A stretch of DNA of 64,000 nt from JANWHQ01 sp963775275 (lineage in GTDB: Bacteria; Pseudomonadota; Alphaproteobacteria; Caulobacterales; Caulobacteraceae), in assembly GCA_963775275.1 (NCBI GenBank), contig CAVZII010000005.1, positions 1,116,001 through 1,180,000 of the forward strand, given 5' to 3'. The translations under genes were made by a program, and so were the position numbers. Within the stretch, counting starts at the first letter, position 1. Each line of letters begins with the position of its first letter. Below are positions 44,081-52,987 of this stretch, in pieces. A model generated the notes under the pieces. It worked only from the letters and a program-made list of their open reading frames with translations, was not told the origin of the DNA and searched no databases.

Positions 44081-45443
44081 GCTCAGGGCGGCCTCCAGAT
44101 TCGCCGTCGCCGCGGCCCTTCGCGCGGCCCTGATCGGCGCCCTGGCCTTCGCGGCGATCGAGGTCGCGGGCCGGGCGCATCTCTACGCCACCGCCCTGGT
44201 GCTGGCCGCCGCCGCCGCGCTGGCGACCGCCGATCTGATCCGCACGGTGCTGACCGCCGACCGGCTCTACGCCACCTTCCTGGAGGCGCTGGCGGCGGGC
44301 GCGCTCGACCGGCCGCCGGTGTGGGCGCGCCGGTTCCCGGCCCTGGCCGAGGCCCTGGAGGCGGCCGCGGACCGGATCGGCCGGGACCGGCGCGCGCAGG
44401 AAGGACGCATCCAGGCGCTGGAGGCCCTGATCGACACGGTGAGCGCCGCCCTTCTGGTCGTGGGCCGGGACGGGCGGACCGTCCTCGCCAACCGGGCGGC
44501 CAGGGCCCTGGCCGGCGAGCCGGCCGCCCGGCTCGCCGACATGGCCGCCATCGGCCCGTCCGCCGCGGAACGCCTGATGAGCCTGGCGCCCGGGGCGCGC
44601 GAGATCGTGCGCCTGGCCGACGAGCGCCGGGTGCTCGCCTCGGCGGCCGCCTTCCGGGGCGCAGACGGGGAGGCGCTGAGGCTGGTCTCGCTGCAGGGGG
44701 TCTCCAGCGAGCTCTCGGCGGTGGAGACGCGGGCGTGGCACGACCTCGTGCGCATCCTCGCGCACGAGATGATGAACTCGCTGACGCCGATCGCCTCCCT
44801 GTCGGAAAGCCTGCGGGGGCGCCTGGGCGCGCAAGGAGAGGGGCAGGACCTGGAGCTCGCGGCCGACGCGGCCGACGCCATCGACGTCATCGCACGCCGC
44901 AGCTCGGGCCTGATGAGCTTCGTCGAGCGCTACCGGCGGGTGGCCGAGCTGCCCGAGCCGCGAACCGAGCCGACGCGCGCGGACGACCTTCTGGCCGACC
45001 TCGACCGGCTGACCGCGCCCCTGGCGGCGGCGGCCGGCGTCGCCTATGTGCGCAGCCCCGATCCCGAGGGCCTGATGCTGGAGGCGGATCGGGACCTCCT
45101 GGAGCAGGCGCTGATCAACCTCCTGAAGAACGCCGTCGAGGCGGCGGCGGGAGCGCCGGGCGCGCGGGTCGCCCTGGCCTGCCGCGCCGCCCCCGGGCAG
45201 GTCCTGTTCGAGATCGCGGACAACGGCGCGGGCCTTCCCGAGGCCGAGCCGGAGCAGATCTTCACGCCCTTCTTCACCACCAAGACGGCGGGCTCGGGGG
45301 TGGGGCTCACGCTGGCGCGTCAGATCGCGCTGGCGCACGGCGGCGAGCTGACCGCGCGGCGCAACCCGGGTCGGGGCGCGACCTTCACCCTGGCCCTGCC
45401 GGCGCCCGAGCGGCCTGACGGCGGGTATCCCGGCGCGCGTTGA
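44070..45443 (+). CDS. Membrane histidine kinase (NtrY-like) paired with the Fis-type regulator
   Basis: A 457-residue kinase. Two hydrophobic helices are near the N-terminus (about 14-32 and 39-55) with almost no periplasmic loop, so sensing may occur within the membrane or in the cytoplasm. A PAS-like domain (about 115-210, with LLVVGRDGRTVLANRAA) follows. The dimerisation motif is VRILAHEMMNSLTPIASL with His232. The ATPase domain has NLLKNAVEAA, DNGAGLP, FFTTKTAGSGVGL and ends in GATFTLALP. It overlaps the regulator gene by 11 bases. The kinase resembles those that control FtsX-type export operons next to them. Confidence 0.92.
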   Translation: MASRLRAASRFAVAAALRAALIGALAFAAIEVAGRAHLYATALVLAAAAALATADLIRTVLTADRLYATFLEALAAGALDRPPVWARRFPALAEALEAAADRIGRDRRAQEGRIQALEALIDTVSAALLVVGRDGRTVLANRAARALAGEPAARLADMAAIGPSAAERLMSLAPGAREIVRLADERRVLASAAAFRGADGEALRLVSLQGVSSELSAVETRAWHDLVRILAHEMMNSLTPIASLSESLRGRLGAQGEGQDLELAADAADAIDVIARRSSGLMSFVERYRRVAELPEPRTEPTRADDLLADLDRLTAPLAAAAGVAYVRSPDPEGLMLEADRDLLEQALINLLKNAVEAAAGAPGARVALACRAAPGQVLFEIADNGAGLPEAEPEQIFTPFFTTKTAGSGVGLTLARQIALAHGGELTARRNPGRGATFTLALPAPERPDGGYPGAR

Positions 45444-45491
45444 CAGCGTCCGGGCCGGGACCCTCATCTCGCCACCAAGAGGAGACACGGG

Positions 45492-47051
45492 ATGACACGA
45501 GCCGCCCAAAGCCTGACCCGCGCGACGAGCAGGCTCGGCCCCCTGCTGGCCGCCCTGGCGAGCCTCGGCGCGGCCCCGGCCCCGTCCGACCTGCCGCCGC
45601 CGAACGTGACCGCCGAGCAGGACCACCAGCAGATGATGGACCAACTCGGCATCCGCAGGCTGAGGCCCGGCGTGGTCAACGATCCCAAGGCCAAGGCGAA
45701 TCCGGTCAACTACGACGAGGCCAAGGCCGACCCCTGGCCGGACTGGCCCGACCCCCTGTCCTGGCGGGACGGGACGAAGGTCAGGACCGCCAAGGACTGG
45801 TGGGACAAGCGCCGGCCCGAGCTGGTGGAGCTGTTCGAGCGGGAGATCTACGGCCGCGTCCCCAGGACCGCGCCCAAGGTGACCTGGACGGTCCGGACCA
45901 TCGACCACGAGCGGCTGGGTTTCACGCCGATCACAGCCATCAAGGTGATCGGCCACGTGGACAATTCCAACGATCCGGCGATCAGCGAGGACATCCCTCT
46001 GATGCTGATCAAGCCGGCGCAGGCGAAGGGCCCGGCGCCCACGCTGATCATGTTCCAGCTGGGTCCGGTCGCCTTCCCCGCCCCCGCGGCGCCCTCGCCG
46101 GAGGAGCTGGAGCGGATCAATCAGGCCTGGATGGCGGAGATGGCCGCGCGAGACCCGTCGCTGGGCGATGTGTTCAAGGCCCATCCGGCCTGGCGGCCCC
46201 TGACCTCGCCGCCGTTCTTCACCCCACCCAAGCTCGACATCGAAGGCAACCCGCCGCCGCTGGACCAGCTGATCGCCGACGGCTGGGCGGTGGCGCTGAT
46301 CGACCCGACAAGCGTCCAGCCGGACAGCGGCGCCGGCCTGACCAAGGGTGTGATCGGGATCTCGACCGGGAGCCATTGGCGCAAGCCCGACGACTGGGGC
46401 GTGCTCAGAGCCTGGGCGTGGGGCGCGAGCCGGGCGCTGGACTACCTGTCCACCGACCCCGACATCGACGCCGGGCGCGTCGGGATCGAGGGCGTCTCGC
46501 GCTATGGCAAGGCGGCGCTCGTGGCCATGGCCTTCGATCAGCGTTTCGCCATGGGGCTGATCGCCTCGTCCGGCGAGAGCGGGACCAAGCCGCACCGGCG
46601 CGCGTTCGGCGAGACGGTGGAGAACCAGACGGCGACGGGCGCCTACCATTGGATGGCTGGGAATTTCCTCAAGTACGGCGCGGCCGACGCCGTGTTCGGG
46701 CCGAAGACCGCCAACGACATCCCCATCGAGTCCGACGAGCTGATCGCCCTGGCGGCCCCGCGCCTGGTGTTCATCAGCCACGGCTCGCCGGAGGGCGGCG
46801 ACCCGTCCTGGATCGACCAGAGGGGCGCGTTCATGGCGGCGGTGCAGGCGGGCAAGGTCTGGCGCCTCCTGGGCGCGAAGGACCTCGGCGTCGGCGACGA
46901 CTACCAGCACGCCCGGCCGCCGCCGGTCGGGACGGGACTGCTGGACGGCCAGCTGGCCTGGCGCCAGCACGCGGGCGGGCACACGGATGCGCCGAACATC
47001 GCGCACTTCATCGCCTGGGCCGACCGGATGATGGGCCGCGAGCCGCATTAG
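45492..47051 (+). CDS. Glucuronoyl-esterase-like (CE15) alpha/beta hydrolase, secreted
   Basis: A 519-residue secreted hydrolase. An N-terminal signal-like segment (about 1-30) precedes a mature protein of the CE15 type. The nucleophile motif is GVSRYGKAALVAM (CE15 enzymes have G-x-S-R-x-G-K), followed by the typical SSGESGTKPHRR loop; the catalytic His is probably in GGHTDAPNIAHF near the C-terminus. CE15 enzymes cut ester links between lignin and glucuronoxylan. The ribosome-binding GGAGA lies 7 bases upstream. It appears to be a single-gene unit after the kinase. Activity on this exact substrate is inferred from the family. Confidence 0.82.
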   Translation: MTRAAQSLTRATSRLGPLLAALASLGAAPAPSDLPPPNVTAEQDHQQMMDQLGIRRLRPGVVNDPKAKANPVNYDEAKADPWPDWPDPLSWRDGTKVRTAKDWWDKRRPELVELFEREIYGRVPRTAPKVTWTVRTIDHERLGFTPITAIKVIGHVDNSNDPAISEDIPLMLIKPAQAKGPAPTLIMFQLGPVAFPAPAAPSPEELERINQAWMAEMAARDPSLGDVFKAHPAWRPLTSPPFFTPPKLDIEGNPPPLDQLIADGWAVALIDPTSVQPDSGAGLTKGVIGISTGSHWRKPDDWGVLRAWAWGASRALDYLSTDPDIDAGRVGIEGVSRYGKAALVAMAFDQRFAMGLIASSGESGTKPHRRAFGETVENQTATGAYHWMAGNFLKYGAADAVFGPKTANDIPIESDELIALAAPRLVFISHGSPEGGDPSWIDQRGAFMAAVQAGKVWRLLGAKDLGVGDDYQHARPPPVGTGLLDGQLAWRQHAGGHTDAPNIAHFIAWADRMMGREPH

Positions 47052-47177
47052 GGCCCTCGACGGCGCTGGCCGAGGCTGAACAAAACCTGAGCAGCGGCGT
47101 TCAGGCCTGCGTCACGCCGGTCATGCAGAGTGTCGTGCATCGCCCAACCGGCGGCGACCACTCAGAGGACCACGACC

Positions 47178-47540
47178 ATGAAACGCCTGCTCATCTCCGC
47201 CCTGGCCGCCGCCTCCCTGGCCGCGGTCGGCGCGCCCGCCCTGGCCCAGCCCTTCGGCGGCGACATCAACGCGCGCGAGCGCAACATCGCCGAGCGCATC
47301 GATCAGGGCGCCTTGCGCGGCGACCTGACCCGCGGCGAAGCACGCAGCCTGCGCAACGAGCTGCGCTCGATCGAGCGGCTGGAGCAGCGCTACCGGCACA
47401 ACGGCTACCGCTATCGCAACCGCGGCCCGGCCGGCCTGTCCGCCTGGGAGCGTCGGGACCTCGAGCGCCGGCTCGACAGCCTGAACGCACGGGTCTTCCG
47501 CAACCGCCACGACGCGGACCACCGTCCCCGGCGTCACTGA
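47178..47540 (+). CDS. Small basic secreted protein of unknown function
   Basis: A 120-residue protein with a clear signal peptide (MKRLLISALAAASLAAVGAPALA). The start at 47178 is preferred over an upstream in-frame ATG (47130) because the signal peptide begins there and GAGGA lies upstream. The mature part is Arg-rich and helical with repeated E-R patterns (ERNIAERIDQGALRGDLTRGEARSLRNELRSIERLEQRY split across two helices). Similar small proteins with LTRGEARxLRxE are common in Caulobacterales and sphingomonads; no function is established. It stands alone. Confidence 0.8.
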   Translation: MKRLLISALAAASLAAVGAPALAQPFGGDINARERNIAERIDQGALRGDLTRGEARSLRNELRSIERLEQRYRHNGYRYRNRGPAGLSAWERRDLERRLDSLNARVFRNRHDADHRPRRH

Positions 47541-47638
47541 GCGTCGAGCGGACGCCTGAGGAGGGCGCGGCGGCCGAAAGGACCCCGCGCCTTTCTGCCT
47601 GTCCGGCGGCCGGCATCGGCGGCCCGAGGCCGTGAGGC

Positions 47639-48457
47639 TCAGACCCTCAGCCGGCCCTCGAGCACCGTCACCGCACGGCCGCGCAGCAGGACGCGCTCGC
47701 CCCTGAGCTCGCACTCCAGCTCGCCGCCCCTGCCGGGATAGGCCTGGAAGCACCTGAGCGTCGCCCGCCCCAATCTCGGCGCGAACAGCGGCGTCAGGAT
47801 GCAGTGGGCGGCGCCGGTGGCCGGGTCCTCGGGGATGCCCGAGCCCGGGGCGAAGAAGCGGCTGACCAGGTCGTAGGGGCCGCCAGGATCGGCCGGGGCG
47901 GTGACGATGACATTGCCGCGGTCGACGCTGGTCAGGGCCACCTGCCTGATCCGGCCGATGTCGGGCTGAAGGCTGCGCACGACCGCTTCGTCGGCCATGA
48001 CCGCCACGAGGATGGCCTCGCCCCAGACCTCGACCGGCGTCGCGCCGAGCGCCTCGGACAGGCCCGGCGGCTCGTCGATCCGGTGCGAAGCGCGGGCCGG
48101 GAAGTCCATCTCGTAGCCTTCGCCATGGCGGGCGACGGTGAGCTGGCCCGAACGGGTGTCGAAGGCGATCAGCGGCGCGTCGAGGCCGAGCTCGGCGATC
48201 AGGGCGTGACCGGACGCGAGGGTGGCGTGGCCGCAGAGCGGGACCTCGAGGGCGGGCGTGAACCACCTGAGGCCGAAGCGGGCCGGATCATCCGTGCGGA
48301 GCAGGAAGGCGGTCTCGGCCTGGTTGTTCTCGCTGGCGAGGGCCTGCATCCAGGCGTCTTCGGGCCATTGGTCGAAGGGCTCGACGACGCAGGCGGGGTT
48401 GCCCTTGAAGGGGCCGGAGGCGAAGGCGTCGATCATCCACTGGCGCATGGGCGGCAC
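47639..48457 (-). CDS. PhzF-family isomerase-like protein
   Basis: A 272-residue protein of the PhzF/YHI9 fold, related to diaminopimelate epimerase. Family motifs are IDAFASGPFKGNPACVV near the start, NNQAETAFLL with the acidic active-site Glu, RWFTPALEVPLCGHATLASGHAL, and the C-terminal DPATGAAHC. Few members work in phenazine synthesis; most are isomerases or epimerases of unknown substrate. A start at 48448 (MRQWMIDAF) is also possible. It faces the same way as the flavin-dependent oxidoreductase gene upstream, about 40 bases away. Confidence 0.92.
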   Translation of the reverse strand: MPPMRQWMIDAFASGPFKGNPACVVEPFDQWPEDAWMQALASENNQAETAFLLRTDDPARFGLRWFTPALEVPLCGHATLASGHALIAELGLDAPLIAFDTRSGQLTVARHGEGYEMDFPARASHRIDEPPGLSEALGATPVEVWGEAILVAVMADEAVVRSLQPDIGRIRQVALTSVDRGNVIVTAPADPGGPYDLVSRFFAPGSGIPEDPATGAAHCILTPLFAPRLGRATLRCFQAYPGRGGELECELRGERVLLRGRAVTVLEGRLRV

Positions 48458-48499
48458 CTATGGTCGCGGCGCACCGGCGGGAAGCCCGCGCTCGCGCCT

Positions 48500-49516
48500 T
48501 CAACGGGACTGTAACTCGAAAGCCTCGGCCAGGAGCTCGTAGGAGCGCACGCGGGCGGCGTGCGAGTGGGTGATGGTCACGGCCATGACCTCGTCGATCC
48601 CGAGGGCCTCGGCGATGGCCTCGAGCTGGGCCTTCACGCGCTCGGGCCCGCCGACGACCACGCGCGGCCATTCGCCCTCGCCCATGGCGGACGGCGGGGC
48701 GCCTTGGGCCAGCTCGGCCAGGGCCTCCTCGGGCGTCGGCAGGGGCAGGCGGATTCCGAGCCGGAGCCGGCGGCCCATGGCGCGATAGACCGCGCCCTCG
48801 TGTTCCGCCTCGATGTCGGAGGCGGCGCAGACCACGCCGACGGCGGCGATGGCGCGGGGCGAGGCCATCCGCTCGGAGGGGATGAACAGGCTCTTGTAGC
48901 GGCCGATGCACAGGCGCGTGCCGGCCGGATTGATGAAGTGGGCGAAGGCGTAGGGCAGGGAGAGCTGGGCGGCGGCCTGGGCGCTCCAGACCGAGGAGCC
49001 GAGGAGCCAGACCTCCGGCGCGCCCGGCGCCTGGGGCGTCACATGGATGCGGGCGAAGGGATGGTCCTCGGGGAAGTCGTGGCGCAGGAAGGCCAGGAGC
49101 TCGAGGAGCTGGTCCGGAAAATCGTCGACGTCGAACTCGGGGCTGTCGCGATGGCGGCGAAGGGCGAAGGCTTCGAGCGCCTCCCCGCCCGGCGCGCGGC
49201 CGAGGCCGAGGTCGATCCGGTCGGGGAAGAGGGCGTTCAGGAGCGAGAAGGTCTCGGCCACCTTGAGCGGGGCGTAGTGGGGCAGGAGCACGGCGCCGGA
49301 GCCGACGCGGATGCGGCGGGTGGCCTGGGCGACGAGGCCGATCATCACCTCCGGGACCGAGGTCGCGATCACCTCCATGCCGTGGTGCTCGGCGATCCAG
49401 TAGCGCTCGTAGCCCAGGGCGTCGCAGCGGACGGCGAGGTCGATGGTGTTGCGGAGGGCCTGCGCCGGCGTCATCCCCGCCGAGACCGGCGACTGGTCGA
49501 CGACGGAGAGCTTCAT
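48500..49516 (-). CDS. LLM-class flavin-dependent oxidoreductase (luciferase-like)
   Basis: A 338-residue TIM-barrel protein of the bacterial luciferase family. It starts MKLSVVDQSPVSAGMTPAQAL at 49516 with a strong GGAGGAGGGG upstream, and has the typical RYWIAEHHG, IRVGSGAVLLPHYAPLKVAETFSLL, DLGLGRAPGG and a C-terminal VVVGGPERVKAQL. Members use reduced flavin to oxidise varied substrates; this MsnO8-like subgroup has no fixed role. Its start overlaps the stop of the upstream nucleotidyltransferase gene (ATGA). Confidence 0.92.
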   Translation of the reverse strand: MKLSVVDQSPVSAGMTPAQALRNTIDLAVRCDALGYERYWIAEHHGMEVIATSVPEVMIGLVAQATRRIRVGSGAVLLPHYAPLKVAETFSLLNALFPDRIDLGLGRAPGGEALEAFALRRHRDSPEFDVDDFPDQLLELLAFLRHDFPEDHPFARIHVTPQAPGAPEVWLLGSSVWSAQAAAQLSLPYAFAHFINPAGTRLCIGRYKSLFIPSERMASPRAIAAVGVVCAASDIEAEHEGAVYRAMGRRLRLGIRLPLPTPEEALAELAQGAPPSAMGEGEWPRVVVGGPERVKAQLEAIAEALGIDEVMAVTITHSHAARVRSYELLAEAFELQSR

Positions 49517-50094
49517 ATCCCCTCCTCCACCGTCAGCTCCGGCCAGCGCGCGCGCATGCCCTCGATGATGGACGCCAGTCGCGCGACCTTGCGCCAGGGA
49601 TTGGGCCGAAGCCGCAGGTCGAAGAGGTCGCGAAGGCCGAAGGGGGCGATGATCTTCAGGCTGTCGTCGGACCGGAGCTGGACGCCCACGGCGTTGGCGG
49701 TGGTGGCGAACCGGCCGAGCGCCTCGGCGGTGCAGGTCAAGGGGGCATAGGCCTCGCCGAACTTGCCCGGAAACCAAAGGTGCACGCGCGCCTGGTTGCG
49801 CACTTCCACCAAGCTCTTCAGGGGCTCGTCGAAGGCGGCGGCCGCGCGGCGGATCACCACGTCCTCGGCCTCGTAGGTGACATCGGATCGGTCGAAATAG
49901 CCGAGGTCGTAGTCCTTGATCCCATAGTCGAGCGCGCGGCCGGTGAGATGGTTCAGCACCGGCTGGTAGACGGCGCCGGACATGACCAGCCAGTCGGGCA
50001 GGTCGAGCTCGCGCGCGGTTCCCAGCACCCGCATCAGGGCGGGGCAGGCGCGCAGGATGTCGGCCAGGCGGCGGTAGAGATCGGGCTCGTCCAT
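49513..50094 (-). CDS. Nucleotidyltransferase-fold family protein (DUF925-type)
   Basis: A 193-residue protein of the COG3575/DUF925 group. The hallmark is DWLVMSGAVYQPVLNHLTGRALDYGIKDYDLGYFD, with the D-x-D pair expected of nucleotidyltransferase folds, followed by VEVRNQARVHLWFPGKFG and ALGRFATTANAVGVQL. The reaction is unknown for the family. It overlaps the flavin-dependent oxidoreductase gene by 4 bases and diverges from the MazG-like gene. Confidence 0.88.
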   Translation of the reverse strand: MDEPDLYRRLADILRACPALMRVLGTARELDLPDWLVMSGAVYQPVLNHLTGRALDYGIKDYDLGYFDRSDVTYEAEDVVIRRAAAAFDEPLKSLVEVRNQARVHLWFPGKFGEAYAPLTCTAEALGRFATTANAVGVQLRSDDSLKIIAPFGLRDLFDLRLRPNPWRKVARLASIIEGMRARWPELTVEEGI

Positions 50095-50168
50095 CGATTC
50101 GCCAGCTTGATCGAATCTACGAACGAATAAAGAACGAACATCGCACGATTTCGCCAGGAGAGGCGTCC

Positions 50169-50486
50169 ATGCCCGAGCTTTGCAGCCCCGCCCCGCTCGC
50201 CGACTTGCAGGCCTATGTGCGGGCGATGGAGGTGGAGCGCGGCTTCGACGGACAGAACGTGCTGGAAAAGCTGCTGCTCCTGAACGAGGAGGTCGGCGAG
50301 CTCTGCAAGGCCGTGCGCAAGGCCCAGGGGATCAGCATGGATGAGACCGCGGTGGTCGGCGGCGTCGCCGAAGAGATGGCGGACGTGCTGATCCTGCTGT
50401 GCGCGATCGCCAACCGCTACGACGTGGACCTCGAGGACGCCTTCCGGGCCAAGGAGGAAGTCAACAAGCGGCGAAGGTGGCGGTGA
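50169..50486 (+). CDS. MazG-like nucleotide pyrophosphohydrolase
   Basis: A 105-residue all-alpha NTP-PPase-type protein. Conserved acidic residues for Mg binding are visible as LLLNEEVGELCKAVR and VAEEMADVLILLCAIAN, then YDVDLEDAFRAKEEVNKRR, as in the short MazG/RS21-C6 group. These enzymes hydrolyse (d)NTPs, often to clean non-canonical nucleotides. The ribosome-binding GGAGAGG lies just upstream of the ATG. Confidence 0.88.
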   Translation: MPELCSPAPLADLQAYVRAMEVERGFDGQNVLEKLLLLNEEVGELCKAVRKAQGISMDETAVVGGVAEEMADVLILLCAIANRYDVDLEDAFRAKEEVNKRRRWR

Positions 50487-50527
50487 GACTATGAAGCGCG
50501 GAGTCGACACTTCAAGGGGCAGGTTCG

Positions 50528-50851
50528 ATGCCGGGATCCGAGTGGCTCGTGCCTTGGCGGGGTGCAGACCCCGTCGCCGCCGCGAGGCTCGAAGCGGAAC
50601 TCTCGCGCGAGATCACGTCCAGGCACATGCCTTTTGGTGAGTCCGCGAGACTGCTCGCCACGAGGGCGGACGGCGACGATGCATTATTCGGGCTCGCGGA
50701 CGGGCGCGTGGCGGAAGTCCATCTGACATGGAGCGGGGAAACAGATCCCCGCTGGCCCGACACGACCATGTTCTCATCGCTGGAAGAGTGGCGGGATCAA
50801 CGCATGCATCCGCTGCATCGCGATTGGTCGAACCACCAGGCGCTGAGCTAG
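50528..50851 (+). CDS. Conserved hypothetical protein
   Basis: A 107-residue soluble protein. The central LFGLADGRVAEVHLTWSG followed by DPRWPDTTMFSSLEEW is a pattern found in a widespread family of small bacterial proteins of unknown function. No signal or membrane segment is seen. It begins 41 bases after the MazG-like gene and may be co-transcribed. A palindromic repeat follows its 3' end. Confidence 0.75.
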   Translation: MPGSEWLVPWRGADPVAAARLEAELSREITSRHMPFGESARLLATRADGDDALFGLADGRVAEVHLTWSGETDPRWPDTTMFSSLEEWRDQRMHPLHRDWSNHQALS

Positions 50852-50865
50852 GCTTCCAGACTGAA

Positions 50866-51003
50866 AACTCTCTCCCCCTGCGGGAGAGGGTGGCCTGCGA
50901 ATGCAGGCCGGGTGAGGGGTCGAAGGGCTTCGCCGGAAAGGATTTCCGACCCCTCATCCGGCGGGCTCCGCCCGCCACCTTCTCCCGCAAGGGGAGAAGG
51001 TTT
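50866..51003. repeat. Long palindromic repeat of the CTTCTCCC family, copy 2
   Basis: An inverted repeat of about 138 bases: left arm AAACTCTCTCCCCCTGCGGG, AGAGGGTGG and GGTGAGGGGTCG, right arm CGACCCCTCATCCGGCGGGC, CCACCTTCTCCCGCAAGGGG and AGAAGGTTT. Each outer arm itself contains a small hairpin. It lies between the conserved hypothetical gene and thiD, which converge on it. The other copy is at 29838-29972. Confidence 0.85.
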
Positions 51004-51027
51004 GTCTTTGAATTCAACAACTCGACG

Positions 51028-51885
51028 TCAATGCGAATTCGCGGGGAGGTGCGGGAGAAGAGAGGTGTTCAGAGCTTGAAGTCCCCGCAGCGGCCAGGCG
51101 TGGTCGAGGGGACCGTGGCCTGAGCCGAAGCCGGGGGCTCGGAGGATGGCCTGGCGGACATAGGCGATGGCGCGCTCCACCGCCTCGTCCAGGGGAAGTC
51201 CCAGCGCCAAGCCGACGGCGCAGGCCGAGGCGAGGGTGCAGCCCGTGCCGTGGGTGTGGCGCGTGGCGATGCGCGGGCCTTCGAAGGCGCGCTCGCCGGC
51301 GGGCGTGACCAGGAGGTCGACGACCACCTCGCCCGGGATATGGCCGCCCTTGACCAGGACGGCCGACGCGCCGGCGGCGAGCAGCGCGCGGCCGGCCCTC
51401 GCCTGGTCCGCCCTCGAGGCGACCACAAAGCCGGTCAGGGCCTGCGCCTCCGGCGCATTGGGGGTCAGCAGGGCGGCGCGGGGGATAAGGCGATCGCGCA
51501 GGGACCGCAGGGCGTCCGGATCCAGCAGGGCCTGGCCGCCCTTGGCGATCATCACCGGATCGACCACCGCGGGGACGCCGGCGCGATCGATCAGGCGCGC
51601 GGCGGCCTCGACGACCTCGGCCGAACCCAGCATGCCGGTCTTGACCGCGTCGGCGCCGATGTCGTCCAGCACCGCGCGCCCCTGGGCCTCCACGAGATCG
51701 GCGGGCAAGGGGTGAACGGCGCCGACGCCCAGGGTGTTCTGGACGGTGATCGCGGTGACCGCCGTGGCCGCATAGCCGCCGAGCGCGGTGACGGTCTTGA
51801 TGTCGGCCTGGATCCCGGCGCCGCCGCCGGAGTCGGAGCCGGCGATGATCAGGACCCGGCCGAGAGGCTTGGAGGGCTGGACCAC
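51028..51885 (-). CDS. thiD: Hydroxymethylpyrimidine/phosphomethylpyrimidine kinase
   Basis: A 285-residue ribokinase-fold enzyme that phosphorylates HMP and then HMP-P in thiamine synthesis. The N-terminal GSDSGGGAGIQADIKT, TAITVQNTLGV, the DPVMIAKGG loop, LTPNAPEAQALTG, and the anion-hole/catalytic motif HTHGTGCTLASA are all canonical. No other thiamine genes are nearby. Its start is 33 bases from the stop of the upstream phosphotransferase, so it may be read from the same promoter. Confidence 0.95.
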   Translation of the reverse strand: MVQPSKPLGRVLIIAGSDSGGGAGIQADIKTVTALGGYAATAVTAITVQNTLGVGAVHPLPADLVEAQGRAVLDDIGADAVKTGMLGSAEVVEAAARLIDRAGVPAVVDPVMIAKGGQALLDPDALRSLRDRLIPRAALLTPNAPEAQALTGFVVASRADQARAGRALLAAGASAVLVKGGHIPGEVVVDLLVTPAGERAFEGPRIATRHTHGTGCTLASACAVGLALGLPLDEAVERAIAYVRQAILRAPGFGSGHGPLDHAWPLRGLQALNTSLLPHLPANSH

Positions 51886-51918
51886 GCCCGCCTTTTCCCA
51901 CGCCCGGCCGGCCCCCCG

Positions 51919-52899
51919 CTAGAGAAGACGCAGCGCCTCGGCGAATCTCGGGCCGCGGCTGTTGGCCAGGGCCTCGTTCATCATCGCCTTGCCGAAGAGG
52001 ACGCGCTGGTCGGGATCGCCCAGGCTGAGCCGGCCCTCGGCGATGGCCATGCGCATCCCGGCGAGCGGCGGCGCGGCCATGTCGCGGCCGCCCGGGCCCA
52101 GCGTCATCAGCACCGCGCCATGGCAGACGTGGGCCGCCTGGCGCATCAGCCACAGGCGCGCGCGCTCCTCCGGCTCGGGCGGGCGGCCGAGACAGGCGGC
52201 GTAGAAGGCGGTCTCCTCGGCCTCGTCGCGGGCCAGGTAGTTGGCGGGAACGGCGAGGTCGACGAAGGGGTCGTTCAGGAAGGCCGTGTCCCAGTCGACG
52301 ATCCACAGGCGCGTCCCATCGAAGACGAGGTTGCGCGGATGCAGGTCGTTGTGGCTGGCGACCAGCGCAGGCGCGTCCCGCCGGCAGGCGTCGCGGACCT
52401 GGGCGTAGACGGCCAGATGCGGCGCGATCGCGGCCGGATCGACGACGTCCAGGACCTGGAGGCGCTGGGTCAGCTGATCCAGCGCCGTGAAGTATTCCAT
52501 CGCGGGCGGGAAGCCTTCGACGGCGTGCAGGCGGCGCACCAGGGCGGCCAGTTCCTCGAGGAAGGCGGACCGGTCGGTCAGCCGCTCGGCGAGCGGGCGC
52601 TGGGCGATGAAGTCGGCGATCGCGACGCCCGCGGCCGGGTCGGCGTAGCGCAGCGGCGGCGCGATCCCGGCCTGCGCCGCCGCAGCCATGCAGGCATGGG
52701 CGCGCGCGACGTCGGCGCCGCCGGCCGCGCTGTCCAGCTTGAGCAGGTAAGGCGCGCCCCGCGCGTGGAGCTTGAACACCATGGACTGGGAGAGCCCGCC
52801 GCCGAGCGGCTCGACGCCTTCGGCGCCGTCCCGGCCGAAAGCCTCGGCCAGCGCGCGCCGGACGGCCTCGCGGCGGTCCTCGGGGATCAGGTCGAGCAT
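51919..52899 (-). CDS. Choline/aminoglycoside kinase-like phosphotransferase (APH family)
   Basis: A 326-residue kinase-like protein. The start at 52899 (MLDLIPEDRREAV) has AGGAGG 7 bases upstream. The nucleotide loop is PLGGGLSQSMVFKL with Lys in YLLKLD. The catalytic loop is VASHNDLHPRNLVFDG with the HxDxxxxN pattern, and LWIVDWDTAFLNDP holds the metal-binding Asp. It resembles choline and thiamine kinases, and the position next to thiD makes a thiamine-kinase-like (ThiK) role worth testing, though that is inference. A clear promoter framed by inverted repeats precedes it. Confidence 0.87.
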   Translation of the reverse strand: MLDLIPEDRREAVRRALAEAFGRDGAEGVEPLGGGLSQSMVFKLHARGAPYLLKLDSAAGGADVARAHACMAAAAQAGIAPPLRYADPAAGVAIADFIAQRPLAERLTDRSAFLEELAALVRRLHAVEGFPPAMEYFTALDQLTQRLQVLDVVDPAAIAPHLAVYAQVRDACRRDAPALVASHNDLHPRNLVFDGTRLWIVDWDTAFLNDPFVDLAVPANYLARDEAEETAFYAACLGRPPEPEERARLWLMRQAAHVCHGAVLMTLGPGGRDMAAPPLAGMRMAIAEGRLSLGDPDQRVLFGKAMMNEALANSRGPRFAEALRLL

Positions 52900-52930
52900 G
52901 GCGGGGCCTCCTAATGATAGGGCGGCGAAA

Positions 52931-52971
52931 TTTTTATCCGGGTGAAATATGATCGTCAATATAACCCGGAT
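52931..52971 (-). promoter_or_regulatory. Promoter with flanking inverted repeats upstream of the phosphotransferase
   Basis: On the minus strand a -35 box TTGACG (52954-52959) and a -10 box TAAAAA (52931-52936) are 17 bases apart. The half-sites ATCCGGGT (minus strand, 52964-52971) and ACCCGGAT (52936-52943) form an inverted repeat with a 20-base spacer that contains the -35 box; the second half-site touches the -10. A dimer or a pair of dimers bound here would block polymerase. The gene starts about 30 bases downstream. The regulator is not identified. Confidence 0.65.
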
Positions 52972-52987
52972 GAAAATTGGCCTTCTC

